Shown: positions 27,000-35,817 of the stretch, one piece after another
Position numbering within the stretch: the stretch's first letter is position 1
Layout: each line of letters starts with the position of its first letter
Source: Marinirhabdus sp963793275
GTDB taxonomy: Bacteria > Bacteroidota > Bacteroidia > Flavobacteriales > Flavobacteriaceae
Assembly (NCBI GenBank): GCA_963793275.1
Contig: CAWBZL010000003.1
Span: 1,054,001 to 1,118,000, forward strand
Length of the DNA: 64,000 nucleotides
Reading direction: 5' to 3'
Notes under the pieces: model-generated
Told to the model about the DNA's origin: nothing
The model's database searches: none
What the model saw: only the letters and a program-made list of their open reading frames with translations
Made by a program: the position numbers and the translations under genes

Positions 27000-27899
27000 A
27001 TGGCAAAAGCAACAAAAAAACAAGCTTTAGGACGCGGTCTTTCTGCATTACTGAAAGATCCTGATAATGATATACAATCTGTAAAAGATAAAAACGCCGA
27101 TAAAGTTGTTGGGAATATTGTAGAATTAGAACTGGACTTTATTGAAGTAAACCCCTTCCAGCCCCGTACTAGTTTTAATGAAGAATCCTTACGGGAATTA
27201 GCCTCTTCTATTAGGGAATTAGGAGTAATACAGCCCATTACCGTTCGTAAATTAGGTTTTAACAGTTATCAGCTGGTAAGTGGTGAACGCCGTTTTAGGG
27301 CCTCGAAGCTTATCGGGTTATCAAGTATTCCTGCGTATATTAGAATTGCAAACGACCAGGAATCACTGGAAATGGCTTTAGTTGAAAATATACAACGCCA
27401 GGATCTGGATCCTATTGAAATTGCGCTTTCCTACCAGCGTCTTATTGAAGAAATACAGGTAACACAAGAAGAACTAAGCGATCGTGTAGGTAAAAACAGA
27501 TCTACCATCGCAAACTATCTACGCTTGCTGAAATTGGATCCCATTATTCAAACAGGCATGCGCGACGGGTTTATCTCTATGGGACACGGTAGAGCGCTTA
27601 TAACTGTGGAAGACATAGACGACCAGCTGGATATTTACGAAAAAATACTTTCAAAAAAATTGTCGGTTAGAGATACAGAAGCTTTAGTTAGAGGCAACAA
27701 ATCTCCCGAAGACAAAGCTGCTCCTGCAAAAAAGGCACTTCCCACCTACGCCAATAAAGCCCGTAGAGAATTAAGTAGCATGCTGGATACCAAAGTAGAC
27801 GTTAAAGTTTCGAAATCCGGAAAAGGTCAATTTGTAGTTCCCTTTACTAATAAGGAAGATTTTGAACGTATCCTTGTACTTCTTAAAAGTGAAAAATAA
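27000..27899 (+). CDS. parB: ParB/Spo0J chromosome-partitioning CTPase and parS-binding protein
   Basis: 299 residues from the ATG at 27000 (MAKATKKQALGRGLSALL, the typical start; an upstream ATG at 26994 adds two residues). The N-terminal ParB domain has NPFQPRTSFNEESL and the CTP-binding GERRFRA box (95-101), then a helix-turn-helix (VTQEELSDRVGKNRSTIANYLRLL) and a basic C-terminal dimerisation domain. It should load at parS and stimulate ParA. The 3' end overlaps the DUF5683 start by 11 nt, indicating translational coupling. Confidence 0.95.
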   Translation: MAKATKKQALGRGLSALLKDPDNDIQSVKDKNADKVVGNIVELELDFIEVNPFQPRTSFNEESLRELASSIRELGVIQPITVRKLGFNSYQLVSGERRFRASKLIGLSSIPAYIRIANDQESLEMALVENIQRQDLDPIEIALSYQRLIEEIQVTQEELSDRVGKNRSTIANYLRLLKLDPIIQTGMRDGFISMGHGRALITVEDIDDQLDIYEKILSKKLSVRDTEALVRGNKSPEDKAAPAKKALPTYANKARRELSSMLDTKVDVKVSKSGKGQFVVPFTNKEDFERILVLLKSEK

Positions 27900-28485
27900 C
27901 CTATTATATATTCTCTTCCTTTTGGGCATGGCAACTTCCCTGGCTCAAACTTCAGATACGCTTTCGGTACAAAAAGACACCCGGTTGGTGGTACAGGATT
28001 CGTTGGTGGTGAAAGAGGCTTATAACCCCTTGGCTCCCAGTAAAGCTGCATTTTACTCGGCAGTAGTCCCTGGATTGGGGCAAGCGTACAATAAAAAATA
28101 CTGGAAAATACCAATTGTGTATGCAGGAATCGCTTCAGGAATTTATTTTCACGTAAAAAACGACCAGGATTACGATAGATTTAGAAACGCCTACAAACGC
28201 AGGCTGGCTGGTTTTACAGATGACGAGTTTTTTGGTGACGGTACTACCCCCATTATTAGTAACGACAGACTTATAGACGCCCAACGATCTGCTCAAAAAA
28301 ATAAAGATGTAAGTATTATTGTTGCCCTGGCATTCTATCTGGTAAATATTATTGATGCCAATGTAGATGCGCATTTAAAACAATACGATGTAAGTGACGA
28401 TCTTTCCATAGCACCTAATTTTGAAATAAATCCCATAAACACGCGTCCTAACTACGGTTTCGCTTTAAAATTCAACTTAAAATGA
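27889..28485 (+). CDS. DUF5683 domain membrane-associated protein
   Basis: 198 residues from GTG at 27889. The frame runs further up, but this start gives a proper signal (VKNNLLYILFLLGMATSLAQ) and an 11-nt overlap with parB. The core KAAFYSAVVPGLGQAYNKKYWKIPIVYAG... and a later hydrophobic stretch (IIVALAFYLVNIIDANVDAHL) are characteristic of DUF5683, a Bacteroidota family of unknown function. The PGLGQ(A/F)YN motif also occurs in other small membrane proteins. Overlaps dapB by 4 nt (ATGA). Function unknown; the conserved position beside parAB suggests envelope or cell-cycle linkage, which is inference. Confidence 0.88.
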   Translation: MKNNLLYILFLLGMATSLAQTSDTLSVQKDTRLVVQDSLVVKEAYNPLAPSKAAFYSAVVPGLGQAYNKKYWKIPIVYAGIASGIYFHVKNDQDYDRFRNAYKRRLAGFTDDEFFGDGTTPIISNDRLIDAQRSAQKNKDVSIIVALAFYLVNIIDANVDAHLKQYDVSDDLSIAPNFEINPINTRPNYGFALKFNLK

Positions 28486-29183
28486 AGTTAGCATTGTTAG
28501 GATACGGGAAAATGGGCAAAACTATTGAAGCCATTGCATTGGAAAAAGGGCACCAAATAGTCTATAAAAAAGGAAGCGATTTTGAAACGGGAACCTTGAC
28601 TGAAGCAGATGCAGCGATAGACTTTTCGGTGCCTGAAGCTGCCGTTTCAAATATTAGAATGTGTTTAGAAAATACTATTCCTGTAGTTTCAGGAACAACC
28701 GGATGGCTTTCGGAATATGATAACATGGTAAAATTATGTGAAACCCGTAACGGAAGTTTCATCTATGCGTCAAACTTCAGTGTTGGAGTGAATTTGTTTT
28801 TCAGTATAAATGAATATGCTGCGAAATTATTGGCACCTTGGAAGGAATATACTGTTGGTATTGAAGAAATTCATCATACCCAAAAAAAAGATGCTCCAAG
28901 TGGTACGGCTATTAGCATTGCTGAAGGAATTATTAAACATTCTGACAAAAAATCCTGGACGCTTGAGGCTCCTTCCGCAGAAAGTATTCATATTGAAGCA
29001 AAACGCGAAGGCGACGTAAAAGGAACTCATATTGTTGAGTATACATCAATGATTGACACTATTTCACTAAAACACGAAGCGCATAGCCGGGATGGTTTTG
29101 CTAAAGGTGCTATCTTAGCGGCCGAATGGCTTGCCGATAAAAAAGGAATCTATTCTATGAAGGATGTTTTGGGAATAAAATAG
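28482..29183 (+). CDS. dapB: 4-hydroxy-tetrahydrodipicolinate reductase
   Basis: 233 residues, short-form DapB as common in Bacteroidota. Nucleotide-binding GYGKMGK (7-13), FSVPEAA, SGTTGW and the catalytic EEIHHTQKKDAPSGTA (His-His and Lys) are all present. It reduces HTPA to tetrahydrodipicolinate with NAD(P)H on the route to DAP for peptidoglycan and lysine. Translationally coupled to the DUF5683 gene. Confidence 0.96.
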   Translation: MKLALLGYGKMGKTIEAIALEKGHQIVYKKGSDFETGTLTEADAAIDFSVPEAAVSNIRMCLENTIPVVSGTTGWLSEYDNMVKLCETRNGSFIYASNFSVGVNLFFSINEYAAKLLAPWKEYTVGIEEIHHTQKKDAPSGTAISIAEGIIKHSDKKSWTLEAPSAESIHIEAKREGDVKGTHIVEYTSMIDTISLKHEAHSRDGFAKGAILAAEWLADKKGIYSMKDVLGIK

Positions 29184-29253
29184 GTATTAAGTAATATGTT
29201 CTCTCTTGAGAGGGATTAGGGATGTGTTCATCCCAAAATAATGTAAATTGATT

Positions 29254-29269
29254 CGTTAGAAATCTAACG
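29254..29269. repeat. Perfect inverted repeat upstream of lepB
   Basis: CGTTAGA-aa-TCTAACG, located 15 nt before the lepB ATG. Two further small stems (CTCTC-tt-GAGAG and GGGAT-gtgttc-ATCCC) lie in the same 101-nt gap. It may be a terminator for dapB or a leader hairpin, but no T-run follows on the + strand. Confidence 0.45.
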
Positions 29270-29284
29270 ATAAAAAAATATAAT

Positions 29285-30844
29285 ATGAGCTGGACTGGTT
29301 GGTTACTATTAATATTAATTGTACAAGTGTTACACTTTTTAGGAACGTGGAAACTGTACGTGAAAGCAGGTAGAAAAGCCTGGGAAGCTGCAGTACCTAT
29401 ATACAACGCTGTGGTTTTAATGAACATTATTAACCGACCCTGGTGGTGGACCATTTTACTATTTATCCCAATCGTGAACTTAATAATGTTCCCGGTTATT
29501 TGGGTTGAAACCCTGCGCAGCTTTGGTCGCAACAGTAATCTGGATACCTTTCTGGTTATTGTTACCCTTGGACTGTACATTTTCTATATTAATTATACGC
29601 AAGATGTAACGTACATTAAAGAACGAAGTTTAAAACCCAGAACTTCGGCAGGTGAATGGGTAAGCTCTATACTATTTGCGGTAGTAGCCGCAACTATTGT
29701 ACATACTTATTTTATGCAACCGTTTACCATCCCCACCTCTTCCTTAGAGAAAACGTTGTTGGTGGGTGACTTTCTGTTTGTGAGTAAATACCATTACGGC
29801 GCGAGAGCTCCAATGACGCCTATTTCGTTCCCCATGGTACACGACACTATTCCTGTAGCCGGAGTAAAATCTTATGTAAAAGAACCGCAAATACCGTACT
29901 TCAGATTTCCTGGTTTTCAGAAAATAAAGCGAAACGATATTGTAGTTTTTAACTGGCCTGTAGACACACTAATAGATATTAATCCTTCGTCTATGCGAGG
30001 AAGTGTGCAGAAACCTATCGATAAAAAATCGAATTACGTAAAAAGATGTGTCGGGTTGCCCGGCGATTCTCTGTCGGTTAAAAATGGTCGAGTATTTATA
30101 GACGGACAGCCTTTGGAGTTAAATGATAGGGCAAAGATTCAGTTTGGATACCAGATTGTGACTAAAAAGGGATTAAACATTCCATTTGTAATGGAACGTT
30201 ATGATATTACCGATATAAGATTGGTGAGTAGAGACCCTATTGTGTATGAAATTCACGCAACAGAAGATGCGCTTGAAAAAATAAAGAATAACCCCGACGT
30301 CATAAAAGTAGTTGCCTATAAGGATATGGAAGTTGGCTACGACCAGACTGTATTTCCTAACGATGCGCAATACGACTTTAATAATAACTTCTTTGGCCCA
30401 ATTTATATTCCTGAGGCCGGAAAAACAGTCGCCATCAATTCGCAAAGCATCCCATTTTATAAACGAATTATTGAAACTTACGAAGGCACCGAGATGAGTA
30501 TTGAGAATAAGATCACCCAAAACGGAACGCAGGTACTCCTAAATGGTCAAGCCATTACAGAATATACTTTTAAAATGGACTATTACTGGCTTATGGGAGA
30601 CAACCGAAACAACTCTCAGGATGCACGTACCTGGGGATTTGTTCCTTTTAACCACGTAGTTGGGAAACCCGTATTTATCTGGATGAGCTACGATAGCAAT
30701 ACCGGCTCCGTGCGCTGGGATAGAGTATTCACAACCGTTGGTGGTTCCGGGAAACCTACATCGTACCTTATGTATTTTGTGTTGGCTGTAATTGCCTGGT
30801 TCGGGTTTAATTTTTTCAGAAAAAGAAAGAAGTCCGCTAAATAA
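29285..30844 (+). CDS. lepB: Signal peptidase I with N-terminal DUF5684 membrane domain
   Basis: 519 residues, much longer than typical LepB. Residues 1-110 form a separate small membrane domain (DUF5684-like, three or four hydrophobic segments, with AGRKAWEAAVPIYNAVVLM). A further TM anchor (~125-143) is followed by the catalytic Ser153 in IPTSSLEKTL, then the Lys box KRCVGLPGDS and, near the end, GDNRNNSQDARTWGFVP. A large insertion (~290-420) separates the boxes. It cleaves Sec signal peptides at the periplasmic face of the inner membrane. A final TM (YFVLAVIAWFGFNFF) precedes a basic tail. Followed 37 nt later by wbqC. Confidence 0.95.
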   Translation: MSWTGWLLLILIVQVLHFLGTWKLYVKAGRKAWEAAVPIYNAVVLMNIINRPWWWTILLFIPIVNLIMFPVIWVETLRSFGRNSNLDTFLVIVTLGLYIFYINYTQDVTYIKERSLKPRTSAGEWVSSILFAVVAATIVHTYFMQPFTIPTSSLEKTLLVGDFLFVSKYHYGARAPMTPISFPMVHDTIPVAGVKSYVKEPQIPYFRFPGFQKIKRNDIVVFNWPVDTLIDINPSSMRGSVQKPIDKKSNYVKRCVGLPGDSLSVKNGRVFIDGQPLELNDRAKIQFGYQIVTKKGLNIPFVMERYDITDIRLVSRDPIVYEIHATEDALEKIKNNPDVIKVVAYKDMEVGYDQTVFPNDAQYDFNNNFFGPIYIPEAGKTVAINSQSIPFYKRIIETYEGTEMSIENKITQNGTQVLLNGQAITEYTFKMDYYWLMGDNRNNSQDARTWGFVPFNHVVGKPVFIWMSYDSNTGSVRWDRVFTTVGGSGKPTSYLMYFVLAVIAWFGFNFFRKRKKSAK

Positions 30845-30881
30845 AAAGTTTGCAGTATTCAGTGGCAGTGAGTAGTTTTAT

Positions 30882-31517
30882 ATGAAAAAAGTTTTAATAC
30901 ACCCCACCTACTTCCCTAGCATCATCCAGATGGCTGCTATTGCACAAGCCCCAGGCGTTGTATTTGAAGTGCAGGACAATTACCAGAAACAAACCTATCG
31001 TAACCGCTGCTATATTGCACATACAAACGGGAAGCTGTTATTAAATGTTCCCGTAAAGCACAGTAAAGATAAGAAGCGACAAAAAATGAAAGAGGTGGTG
31101 GTAGAAAATGCATTCCCCTGGCAAAAAGAACACTGGCGAAGCATTCAAAACGCCTACCGCACGTCCCCTTTCTTTGAGTATTATGAAGACGAACTCGTTC
31201 ATTTGTTTACACAGCCGGTTGAAAAGCTATTGGATTTCAATCTTAAAATTTATGAAACCCTGGCAGATCTAATAGGGCTAGAAACCCCCATATCACATTC
31301 TGAAACATACGAGGTAGCTCCCGTTATTATTGATAACCGCTACCTGGCAAACGCAAAATCTGAAAGGTTGACGACGCTACAACCCTACACGCAGGTGTTA
31401 GAGGCACACCACGGTTGGCTTCCTAATCTTTCAGTGTTGGATGTTTTATTCAACGAAGGTCCCAACACGCTTTATTATCTGGAATCTCAGGAATTAAAAA
31501 ACCGAAATGATGGATAA
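30882..31517 (+). CDS. WbqC family protein
   Basis: 211 residues. The start MKKVLIHPTYFPSIIQMAAIAQA and PWQKEHWRSIQNAYRTSPFFEYY are landmarks of the WbqC-like family, associated with O-antigen or glycopeptide synthesis but without a proven reaction. No signal or TM, so cytoplasmic. It is the last gene of the parA-to-wbqC cluster; a hairpin overlaps its final codons. Confidence 0.9.
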   Translation: MKKVLIHPTYFPSIIQMAAIAQAPGVVFEVQDNYQKQTYRNRCYIAHTNGKLLLNVPVKHSKDKKRQKMKEVVVENAFPWQKEHWRSIQNAYRTSPFFEYYEDELVHLFTQPVEKLLDFNLKIYETLADLIGLETPISHSETYEVAPVIIDNRYLANAKSERLTTLQPYTQVLEAHHGWLPNLSVLDVLFNEGPNTLYYLESQELKNRNDG

Positions 31518-31532
31518 GATCATTTCGGCTTG
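31502..31532. terminator. Bidirectional terminator hairpin at the end of wbqC
   Basis: CCGAAATGAT (31502-31511) pairs perfectly with ATCATTTCGG (31519-31528) around a 7-nt loop, overlapping the wbqC stop. It lies between wbqC (+) and the convergent DUF6503 gene (-). U-richness after the stem is modest. Confidence 0.6.
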
Positions 31533-31555
31533 TTATGAAAACCTGCTTTAACTTT

Positions 31556-32368
31556 TTACCTTGGAACTACAACAGCGCCCTCTGGTTTTTCAAAAACAGC
31601 TGCATCCAGCTTTAAAGCTGAAACCGTAATTTTATCAAACAGCATATCGTTTCGCTCATCGGTTGGTTTGTTGTCTTTCACATTATACCAGGTCAACTTT
31701 TTGGGTAACAGCAAACCATTTACTTCTTCCCATTTGTCATATTTTATATAGTGCCAGTCTTCGCTTTCTTCTCCGGTCCGGTAGGTTACGGTATACCCTA
31801 ACCAGGTCATTTTATTGGTTTCGGGATCGAAATATAAAATGTACTCATCTTCGGGAGAATCTCCAACGCCCTTTTCGTAACCTACTTTAATACCACGGTA
31901 TGTTTTTCCGTCTAACTCGGTTGGTTCCATTTCAGTGTATACAATTCCGTCGTCACCTAAAATATACGGCATTGCATAAAAGTAGAACATAAGGTTGTGA
32001 TAAAAACGTGCGTTACCCTGATAGGCGTCTTCTTCATTTTGAAGCAACCATACCTCATCGCCATCATACCCAATAGACCAGTTTTTATGTTCTATTTTGG
32101 TTTTTCGGTTTCTCAGATCGGTTGTGTGGGTTTCGGTACCATTTTTCCCTTCCAGTTCAAAACAAAGATTATTCATCTTGTTCCAAGTATTCCAACCTCC
32201 GTGTGCTTTAAATACAGCAGTAATGGCAGCAGGATATTTCGGCATTTTAGCTTCAATTTCTGAAACTTCCACGGTATCGTGAATCACAAGTGGATCCTCT
32301 TTTTTGGTATCGTCTTTACAAGCAATGAGTGCTGAAGTAGCGACTAAGAGTATTAATAATTTTTTCAT
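31556..32368 (-). CDS. DUF6503 family lipoprotein
   Basis: 270 residues. Lipoprotein signal MKKLLILLVATSALIAC (Cys17). The mature part begins with an acidic linker, then AAITAVFKAHGGWNTWNKMNNLCFELEG and YILYFDPETNKMTWLGYTVTYRTG, a beta-rich sequence seen in the Bacteroidota DUF6503 family. It resembles the LolA/LolB or outer-membrane lipoprotein-sorting fold, but this is inference. Its role is unknown. Downstream of a strong terminator for the T9SS protein gene. Confidence 0.85.
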   Translation of the reverse strand: MKKLLILLVATSALIACKDDTKKEDPLVIHDTVEVSEIEAKMPKYPAAITAVFKAHGGWNTWNKMNNLCFELEGKNGTETHTTDLRNRKTKIEHKNWSIGYDGDEVWLLQNEEDAYQGNARFYHNLMFYFYAMPYILGDDGIVYTEMEPTELDGKTYRGIKVGYEKGVGDSPEDEYILYFDPETNKMTWLGYTVTYRTGEESEDWHYIKYDKWEEVNGLLLPKKLTWYNVKDNKPTDERNDMLFDKITVSALKLDAAVFEKPEGAVVVPR

Positions 32369-32403
32369 GGGTTCTTAGATTGTGGTTAATTTTAAATAAA
32401 TGT

Positions 32404-32435
32404 AAAAAAGCTTCCACCTAAGTCGAAGCTTTTTT
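32404..32435 (-). terminator. Strong terminator of the T9SS-sorted protein gene
   Basis: AAAAAAGCTTC (32404-32414) and GAAGCTTTTTT (32425-32435) are perfect 11-bp complements with a 10-nt loop. On the minus strand six T end the stem, 23 nt past the stop at 32458. Could act in both directions. Confidence 0.85.
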
Positions 32436-32457
32436 AGAAACCTTTATGATGAAGGCG

Positions 32458-33588
32458 TTATTTTTTTATAACTTTCTGGGTTACTGTACCTCTTTGGGTT
32501 GAAATTTTAATGAAGTAAATTCCATTGGCTACCTTCGAAAGGTCGAGAGTTTTATTGGTATGAGTACCTGAAACCGGTTGATTGGTAAGTAGCTTCCCAT
32601 CCAATCCATACACAGCGACAGTATTTACCTGCGTAGTAGTTTCCCATTGAATTGTAATAGTATGTTGCGTTGGATTGGGAAAAACAGCAATGGTTTCCGT
32701 TGCAAATGTTTGTGTACTCAGGGTTACACTTTCGTCCAGATAATCCGGAATCCCGTTGTTATTTTTGTCATCGTCTGTTGGGCTGCCGTTGTTATTATAA
32801 TCCTCATCAGCCGTTCTGGTCCCGTCCCCATCATCATCATCGTCCATAAAGTTTGGTATAGTATCTCCATCGGTATCGTCATCGGTAAGATCTCCGTTGT
32901 TGTTAAGGTCTTCAACTGCATCTGGAACACCGTCGTTGTCGCCATCTGGTAAAGAAACTTCGTCTGCTAATATTGTAAAAGAGGTATTCGAATCATAACA
33001 ATCTCCACTAAATAGTCCTACAAAAATTTCCTGAGGATTAGCACTGTTTGTATAAGCTTCAGGAGTAGTAATAGAGTTAAAATTCAATTCAGCGTCCGCT
33101 TCACTTGTGAAATAAGACACAATTGCGTCTGGATTACCTCCCGAAACTACATCATCATTTAGCGTTAAATCGAATGTCGCTATTCCATCGCCATCGCCAT
33201 CATTTACAAAAAGGTTGTTAGGTTGCCCTAAAATGGGTAAAGGAATAGCTATAAGTTCAAAACTTGTAGTATCAAAATCTCCATTCGTTTGGTTTTCTAC
33301 TCTGGCGTAGATAGTTTGTGGATTTGTAATATTAAAATAACCTTCGGGAAAAGGTAATTGGTTTGTACCATTTTGTGCGTCAGGTAAGGTTACAAAGTAG
33401 CCAACACTATAATTATTTGGATCTTGTGTACCTAAAATTTCATCGATTGTAGTGGTTAGATTGAACTCCTCTACTCCATCACCATCTTCGTCACATCGTA
33501 CTAAATCGCTCGCAGGATTGGCCGTTGCCTGACCAAAAGCAACCGTAAAAGTTGCGACACATATAAATGAAAGTAAAAATGTTTTCAC
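32458..33588 (-). CDS. T9SS-secreted protein with calcium-binding thrombospondin-3-like repeats
   Basis: GTG at 33588 (VKTFLLSFICVATFTVAFGQ) gives a clean signal peptide; the frame also has an upstream ATG at 33621, which would add 11 hydrophilic residues. From 33588 it is 376 residues. Two halves of similar beta text start with DGDGVEEFNLTTTIDE and DGDGIATFDLTLND, then a run of Asp/Asn-rich DxDxDGxxD repeats (DGDNDGVPDAVEDLNNNGD... to NNNGIPDYLDE), predicted to bind calcium. The C-terminal ~75 residues (VFPNPTQHTITIQW...KIS...VTQKVIKK) are a type A T9SS sorting domain. So it should be exported through the outer membrane and anchored or released. Substrate unknown; probably an adhesin-like or structural protein. 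Confidence 0.9.
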   Translation of the reverse strand: MKTFLLSFICVATFTVAFGQATANPASDLVRCDEDGDGVEEFNLTTTIDEILGTQDPNNYSVGYFVTLPDAQNGTNQLPFPEGYFNITNPQTIYARVENQTNGDFDTTSFELIAIPLPILGQPNNLFVNDGDGDGIATFDLTLNDDVVSGGNPDAIVSYFTSEADAELNFNSITTPEAYTNSANPQEIFVGLFSGDCYDSNTSFTILADEVSLPDGDNDGVPDAVEDLNNNGDLTDDDTDGDTIPNFMDDDDDGDGTRTADEDYNNNGSPTDDDKNNNGIPDYLDESVTLSTQTFATETIAVFPNPTQHTITIQWETTTQVNTVAVYGLDGKLLTNQPVSGTHTNKTLDLSKVANGIYFIKISTQRGTVTQKVIKK

Positions 33589-33661
33589 AATTATATTATT
33601 TTCAGCAAATATACTGGTCATTTGCTTTGTTTCAATATTTTAGCGAAAAAATACAAATCCA

Positions 33662-33669
33662 TATCTTTG
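33662..33669 (+). promoter_or_regulatory. -7 element (TATCTTTG) for the SpoU/TrmH gene
   Basis: Exact TAnnTTTG match ending 4 nt before the ATG at 33674, the typical near-leaderless arrangement. No well-spaced -33 TTG stands out. Confidence 0.45.
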
Positions 33670-33673
33670 CCAG

Positions 33674-34465
33674 ATGCACAAACAGATAAGCAGCACTCAA
33701 AATACGCTGATAAAACAAGTTGGCAAATTGTCTTCAAGCTCCCGGGAACGTAAGAAAACGGGTTTGTTCGTTATTGAAGGAGAACGAGAACTATCTCTGG
33801 CAAAAAAAGGTGGCTATACACTAAAGCAACTTTTATTTTGTGCTGAAATTTTCAACGGTGATCCAACTAATTTTTCTTCTGAAAATACTGAAATCATTCA
33901 AATTTCAGAAGAAGTTTATCAAAAACTAGCCTATAGAACCACTACTGAAGGAATTATAGCAATTGCCGAAACGAAAGAGCATTCAGTTTCAAATGTAAAG
34001 TTTCAGCATAAAAACCCTTTAATTCTGGTAGCCGAAGCACCCGAAAAACCCGGAAACATTGGCGCTTTATTACGCACCGCAGATGCTGCCAAGTTAGACG
34101 CGGTAATCATCGCCAATCCTAAAACCGATATTTATAATCCGAATATTATAAGAAGTAGCGTAGGTTGTTTGTTTACCAATACCGTTGTCACCGGCAGTAC
34201 GGAGGAGATCATTTCATTTCTGAAATCTAACGACGTTAAAATTTTCAGCGCAACATTACAAGACAGCGTACCGTATCATACATGTAATTTCACGGAAGCA
34301 ACAGCCCTGGTAGTAGGAACCGAAGCCACTGGTCTTACTCAGGCGTGGCGAACAGAAAGCACCCAAAACATTATAATCCCTATGCAAGGAGAAATAGATA
34401 GTATGAATGTTTCGGTAGCGGCGGGAATCCTTATCTTTGAGGCGAAAAGACAACGGGGTTTTTAA
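33674..34465 (+). CDS. SpoU/TrmH-family RNA 2'-O-methyltransferase
   Basis: 263 residues. The N-terminal substrate-binding domain (~1-100, STQNTLIKQVGKLSSSSRERKKTGLFVIEGERE) is followed by the knotted SPOUT domain. Motif 1 is PEKPGNIGALLRTADA, motif 2 LVVGTEATGL and motif 3 IPMQGEIDSMNVSVAAGIL, which form the SAM-binding trefoil knot. It methylates ribose 2'-OH in rRNA or tRNA; the exact target (for example a 23S G2251-like site) cannot be told. Short intergenic gap to the M48 gene. Confidence 0.93.
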   Translation: MHKQISSTQNTLIKQVGKLSSSSRERKKTGLFVIEGERELSLAKKGGYTLKQLLFCAEIFNGDPTNFSSENTEIIQISEEVYQKLAYRTTTEGIIAIAETKEHSVSNVKFQHKNPLILVAEAPEKPGNIGALLRTADAAKLDAVIIANPKTDIYNPNIIRSSVGCLFTNTVVTGSTEEIISFLKSNDVKIFSATLQDSVPYHTCNFTEATALVVGTEATGLTQAWRTESTQNIIIPMQGEIDSMNVSVAAGILIFEAKRQRGF

Positions 34466-34552
34466 TAAATCCAAATAGCAAATTCAAAATAAATAGCAGA
34501 TGTTCCGTACCCCTTTTTGGAATCTGAAATCTTTAATTTGGGGTTTTTAAAT

Positions 34553-35785
34553 ATGGATTCACAAACACTCTTTTTTATAATTATTGGTATCATTATCGTG
34601 AATTTCTTAATTGAAAAAACGCTGGGTGCTTTAAATGCGAAACACTTTAACGATGCATTACCAGCAGAGTTACGTGATGTATACGATCCTACCGAATATA
34701 AAAAATCGCAACGGTATAAAAAGGAGAAGTATACTTTTGGAGTCGTAAGTTCCTCCATTTCCATAGTAGCTACGTTGCTCTTTTTCTTTTTAGATGGATT
34801 TCAATTTGTAGATACCTGGGCACGTTCCTTTACAGAAAACCCAATTTTCATAGCACTTATTTTTTTCGGTACTATTGTATTTGCCAGTGATATTTTAAGT
34901 CTGCCATTTAGTTATTACAATACGTTCGTTATAGAAGAAAAATACGGTTTTAATAAAACCAATACCGCTACATTTTTTTTGGACAAAGTAAAAGGCTGGG
35001 CAATGATGGCAGTTGTTGGCGGTGGTTTACTGTCCTTAATCATTTGGTTTTATGGAATTACGGCAAGCGATTTTTGGCTGTATGCGTGGGGACTGGTCAC
35101 TGTGTTTACCATTTTTATGAATCTTTTCTACGCCCGCTTAATCGTCCCATTGTTCAACAAGCAAAGTCCGTTGGAGGAAGGTACCTTACGCACCAAAATT
35201 GAAGCTTACGCAAACACAGTAAACTTTAATCTTGCCAATATTTTTGTGATAGATGGCTCCAAACGCAGCACAAAGGCCAATGCCTATTTTTCGGGATTTG
35301 GCAGTGAAAAGCGTATCACATTGTACGATACACTTATAAACGATCTGGAAGATGAAGAGATTGTAGCCGTATTGGCTCACGAAGTAGGTCATTACAAACG
35401 GAAACACATAATTTACAACCTAAGCACCTCCATCCTACTCACGGGATTTACCTTCTGGCTATTATCTCAATTTATAGGAAGTGAGACACTTTCGGCGGCT
35501 TTGGGAGTCTCGAAGCCTTCGTTTCATATTGGTTTGGTTGCTTTCGGGATTTTATATAGTCCAATTTCAGAAGTGACCGGCTTATGTATGAACCTCCTTT
35601 CCAGAAAATTTGAATATCAGGCAGACGATTATGCAAAAGAAACCTATAGCGGACCCCCGTTAATTTCAGCATTAAAAAAACTATCAAAAAATAGTTTAAG
35701 CAACCTTACGCCACATCCTGCCTACGTTTTCATGAACTACTCCCACCCTACTATGCTGGAACGTTTCAGAAATCTGAAAAAATAA
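34553..35785 (+). CDS. M48-family (Ste24/HtpX-like) membrane zinc metalloprotease
   Basis: 410 residues from the ATG at 34553, which places the first TM (LFFIIIGIIIVNFLI) at the N-terminus. Six or seven hydrophobic segments surround LAHEVGHYKRKH (HExxH) and a downstream EYQADDYA carrying the third zinc ligand. C-terminal NLTPHPAYVFMNYSHPTMLER is characteristic of the CAAX-prenyl-protease-like group in bacteria, where prenylated substrates are absent and a role in membrane protein quality control is presumed. Confidence 0.94.
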   Translation: MDSQTLFFIIIGIIIVNFLIEKTLGALNAKHFNDALPAELRDVYDPTEYKKSQRYKKEKYTFGVVSSSISIVATLLFFFLDGFQFVDTWARSFTENPIFIALIFFGTIVFASDILSLPFSYYNTFVIEEKYGFNKTNTATFFLDKVKGWAMMAVVGGGLLSLIIWFYGITASDFWLYAWGLVTVFTIFMNLFYARLIVPLFNKQSPLEEGTLRTKIEAYANTVNFNLANIFVIDGSKRSTKANAYFSGFGSEKRITLYDTLINDLEDEEIVAVLAHEVGHYKRKHIIYNLSTSILLTGFTFWLLSQFIGSETLSAALGVSKPSFHIGLVAFGILYSPISEVTGLCMNLLSRKFEYQADDYAKETYSGPPLISALKKLSKNSLSNLTPHPAYVFMNYSHPTMLERFRNLKK

Positions 35786-35817
35786 TACGTTTTAATATAT
35801 TTCAGTAATTTAGTATC

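Noticed and set aside
26943..27000. parS site
   Set aside because: Neither inverted repeat fits the parS consensus; no other GTTTCACGTGAAAC-like site was seen in the parAB region.
29244..29257. Second copy of the repeat tail after dapB
   Set aside because: A 14-bp match (TAAATTGATTCGTT) to the copy-3 tail is too short in AT-rich DNA to be significant and has no accompanying hairpin unit.
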